A stretch of 41,046 nt of DNA, from positions 1-41,046 of the forward strand of contig CAKTOW010000016.1 in assembly GCA_934590325.1 (NCBI GenBank), in the 5' to 3' direction. Below the pieces are notes generated by a model. It made no database searches and had not been told where the DNA came from. It saw only the letters and a list, made by a program, of their open reading frames with translations. This document shows positions 39,409 through 41,046 of the stretch, piece by piece. The position numbers and the translations under genes were made by a program. Position 1 is the first letter of the stretch, and each line of letters opens with the position of its first letter. This DNA comes from an uncultured Oscillospiraceae bacterium (GTDB taxonomy: Bacteria > Bacillota > Clostridia > Oscillospirales > Oscillospiraceae).

Positions 39409-40746
39409 CTACCCCGCATAATAATCGCCGTAGATCGCCGCACCCAGCCTGTCATAGTCAAAATCTGCGGTGGGGAAGCAATCTGTCTGCGCTCCGTTTT
39501 CGAAGACGTCCAGATGGTCACGGAAGGGCGCTTTCAGCCGGATCTCCAAATCCAGCCTGCCATCCTCCTCATGAACGAGTATCTTCTCCACCAGCATCCT
39601 CAGATGTGCTTCTGACATTTTGCCCTCTCGCAGGATATCGTCGATCAGGCTGATGTCCCGCTTCAGCTTGGCCTGTCGGCTGCGGAGCATTTCCGAAATA
39701 TTCTGCAGTTCTTCGATTTGTTTCTTGGCCTCCGCGATCTGCTCCTCGCGCTTGGCGATCATGCGGTCGTAGCGTTCCGCGTTGGCCTTATCCCGAATGC
39801 GTTCCATCAGGATCACCTCCACTTCCTCCTCCAGTAAGAGAATGTGTTCTTGCAGTTTACTTATTTTGGCACTGGCCGTGGAAGCCTTCGGCGTCCATCT
39901 CTCAATGAGCCATTCCATCCGCGACCAGTTTTCCTCATACATTTTCTTTGTCCGAAGGATCTCCGCGCCGATCAATCTGTCCAATGTTTCCTCGTCCACC
40001 ATGTGAGATGAGCAGTGTTCCTTGCCATACCGATGGTAGGTGTCGCAGACATAGGCGACCCGTTCCCCGCTTTTCAGCTTAATGCGTTTCCCGATAAAGG
40101 TTCGGCCACAGTCCTTGCAGCGAAGCAATCCACCGTACCGGAGTATGCCCCGGTTGGTGCCCGCACGGACATTTTTCTCTTTGCGTTCTGTAAGGAGCGC
40201 CTGTGCTTGTTCCCATATCTCACGGGTCACGATCATTGGCAGATAATTTTCATGCCGGAACTGCTCCTCCGGGTCTGTGAAACGGAAAGTCTTATTGATT
40301 TTATTGTGCTCGCTCTTGTGACAGATCAGCGTGCCGATGTAGCTTTCATCTCTCAAGATTCGGGCCACCATCGTTGCATCCCACAGATATTTCTTGAGGA
40401 TGCCATCCTGGGTGTTGGGCAGGCGCTTGTTCAGCAGTTCCGCCTGCATAAGCGCCGGCGTTTTTCTCCTCTGTTCATTCAGTGTGCGGGCGATGGCCTT
40501 CATGCCGCTGCCGCCGACATAGGCGGAGAAAATCAGTCGGACCGTTTCGGCGGCTTCCTCTACGATAACGACTTTCTTTGTGTTCTTGTCCTTGAAGTAG
40601 CCGAAAGGCGGGATAGTCACGATACCTTCCTTTTGCTTTTGCCGGTAACCAGTCCGCACACGACGACTGCCGTCGCGGGCATAGAAGTCGTTGAACATAC
40701 GTCGTTCGGGAAGGTGAAGCACAAACAGCAAAAATCCAGTATTCAT
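39409..40746 (-). pseudogene. Large serine recombinase lacking its catalytic domain
   Basis: The open frame (445 residues from 40746) becomes recognisable only at FNDFYARDGSRRVRTGYRQKQ, which normally follows a ~140-residue resolvase domain. The catalytic Ser and the Arg cluster are absent. The recombinase domain (GIVTIPPFGYFKDKN), zinc ribbon (LLRCKDCGRTFIG...YVCDTYHRYGKEHCSSH), coiled coil (~310-375) and C-terminal tail are intact. The first ~15 residues are unrelated and come from a junction. It may be an inactive remnant or a DNA-binding accessory subunit. Confidence 0.85.
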
Positions 40747-40824
40747 GCGGGTTTGCGGCGAGATGGCTCTCGATCAGATACCTCTCTTTCAGACAGTCAA
40801 GGTGCTGAAATCACAATCGCATAG
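40711..40824 (+). pseudogene. Possible C-terminal fragment of a plus-strand mobile-element gene
   Basis: Reads GKVKHKQQKSSIHAGLRRDG and onward to a TAG at 40824, followed 10 bases later by a good terminator, as the tail of a real gene would. The left end meets the truncated recombinase. Product not recognised; it may be chance. Confidence 0.35.
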
Positions 40825-40834
40825 TTGTTTTCAT

Positions 40835-40872
40835 GGGAGAATGGCGGTAACAGCGGTCATTCTCCCTTTTTT
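40835..40872 (+). terminator. Terminator on the plus strand
   Basis: GGGAGAATG / CATTCTCCC stem (40835-40843 with 40858-40866), then six T. Confidence 0.85.
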
Positions 40873-40907
40873 CGTTCCTGCCGCTTTCAATGAGGAGGAA
40901 CACGAAC

Positions 40908-41046
40908 ATGGAAGAACCGAAAAGCAAAGCGAAGCGCGGGGCAAAGACCGCTGCGGCTGCGCAAGAGGATACTGGTTTACCGGCTGCACCGCCCTGACCA
41001 TGGCGGAGATTCCCTACACCACGCCGGTCATCGGTGCGGCGGCCTT
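40908..41046 (+). pseudogene. Start of an unidentified gene, apparently frameshifted, cut by window end
   Basis: Strong SD (GAGGAGG) then ATG 40908, a Lys/Ala-rich 29-residue peptide and TGA at 40995. Another frame continues from about 40960 with YWFTGCTALTMAEIPYTTPV to the window end. The two would join if one base were gained or lost near 40960, so either a frameshift or two separate starts (second ATG at 41000). Probably part of a conjugative element; not recognised. Confidence 0.4.

Overview
The window looks like chromosome from a GC-rich Bacillota (Clostridia, Oscillospiraceae-like) gut anaerobe. The grounds are the order rimP-nusA-rnpM-ylxQ-infB, an SRP RNA directly upstream of dnaX-ybaB, many Gram-positive lipoproteins, strong SD sequences, sigma-A type promoters, and a surface protein ending in a PKTFD-type sorting signal. 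The taxon is an inference from gene content; no rRNA is present.

Layout. 1-3530 (-): translation/transcription operon rimP-nusA-rnpM-ylxQ-infB, with infB cut by the window edge. 3712-6238 (-): zinc uptake ABC system znuA-znuC-znuB, with overlapping genes and its stop codon inside the terminator loop. 6650-10153 (+): two tandem NSS-family sodium symporters with paralogous promoters. 10198-12452 (-): FeoA, a DHHW-family protein, a DUF4358-like lipoprotein and cytidine deaminase. 12503-16561 (-): MarR regulator and a heterodimeric ABC exporter, with operator boxes on the promoter. 16730-18715 (+): a promoter-to-terminator unit (candidate small RNA) followed by feoB. 18755-21295 (+): SRP RNA, dnaX, ybaB. 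21296-24140: repeat-rich region surrounding one cell-surface protein gene. 24149-26911 (-): DUF3810 membrane protein, thioesterase, AI-2E family transporter. 27092-27973 (+): diacylglycerol-kinase-like lipid kinase. 28083-30748 (-): two CobW-type GTPases (one with a long His/Asp tract, one with a YcgQ/TIGR03943-like C-terminus) and a small lipoprotein. 31003-33413 (+): uridine phosphorylase and an NCS2 purine permease. 33459-33959 (-): gamma carbonic anhydrase-like protein. 34151-35805 (+): CarD-like and AraC/GyrI-like regulators.

35863-41046 is an accessory island. A tRNA-Leu promoter leads into a tRNA-Leu 5' half that is broken at the anticodon loop. An intact tRNA-Leu(UAG) follows, then an AT-rich two-gene operon, then two large serine recombinases (one lacking its catalytic domain), then fragments that may belong to a conjugative element. 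The AT-rich operon pairs a protein carrying a HEPN-type RNxxxH motif with a DUF4393/Abi-alpha-like protein. It is the best candidate in the window for an undescribed (defence) system.

Metal homeostasis recurs (ZnuABC, FeoA, FeoB, two CobW GTPases). A second theme is possible RNA-level control: the candidate small RNA upstream of feoB carries an anti-Shine-Dalgarno stretch with 12-nt complementarity to the ribosome binding site of the first NSS symporter.
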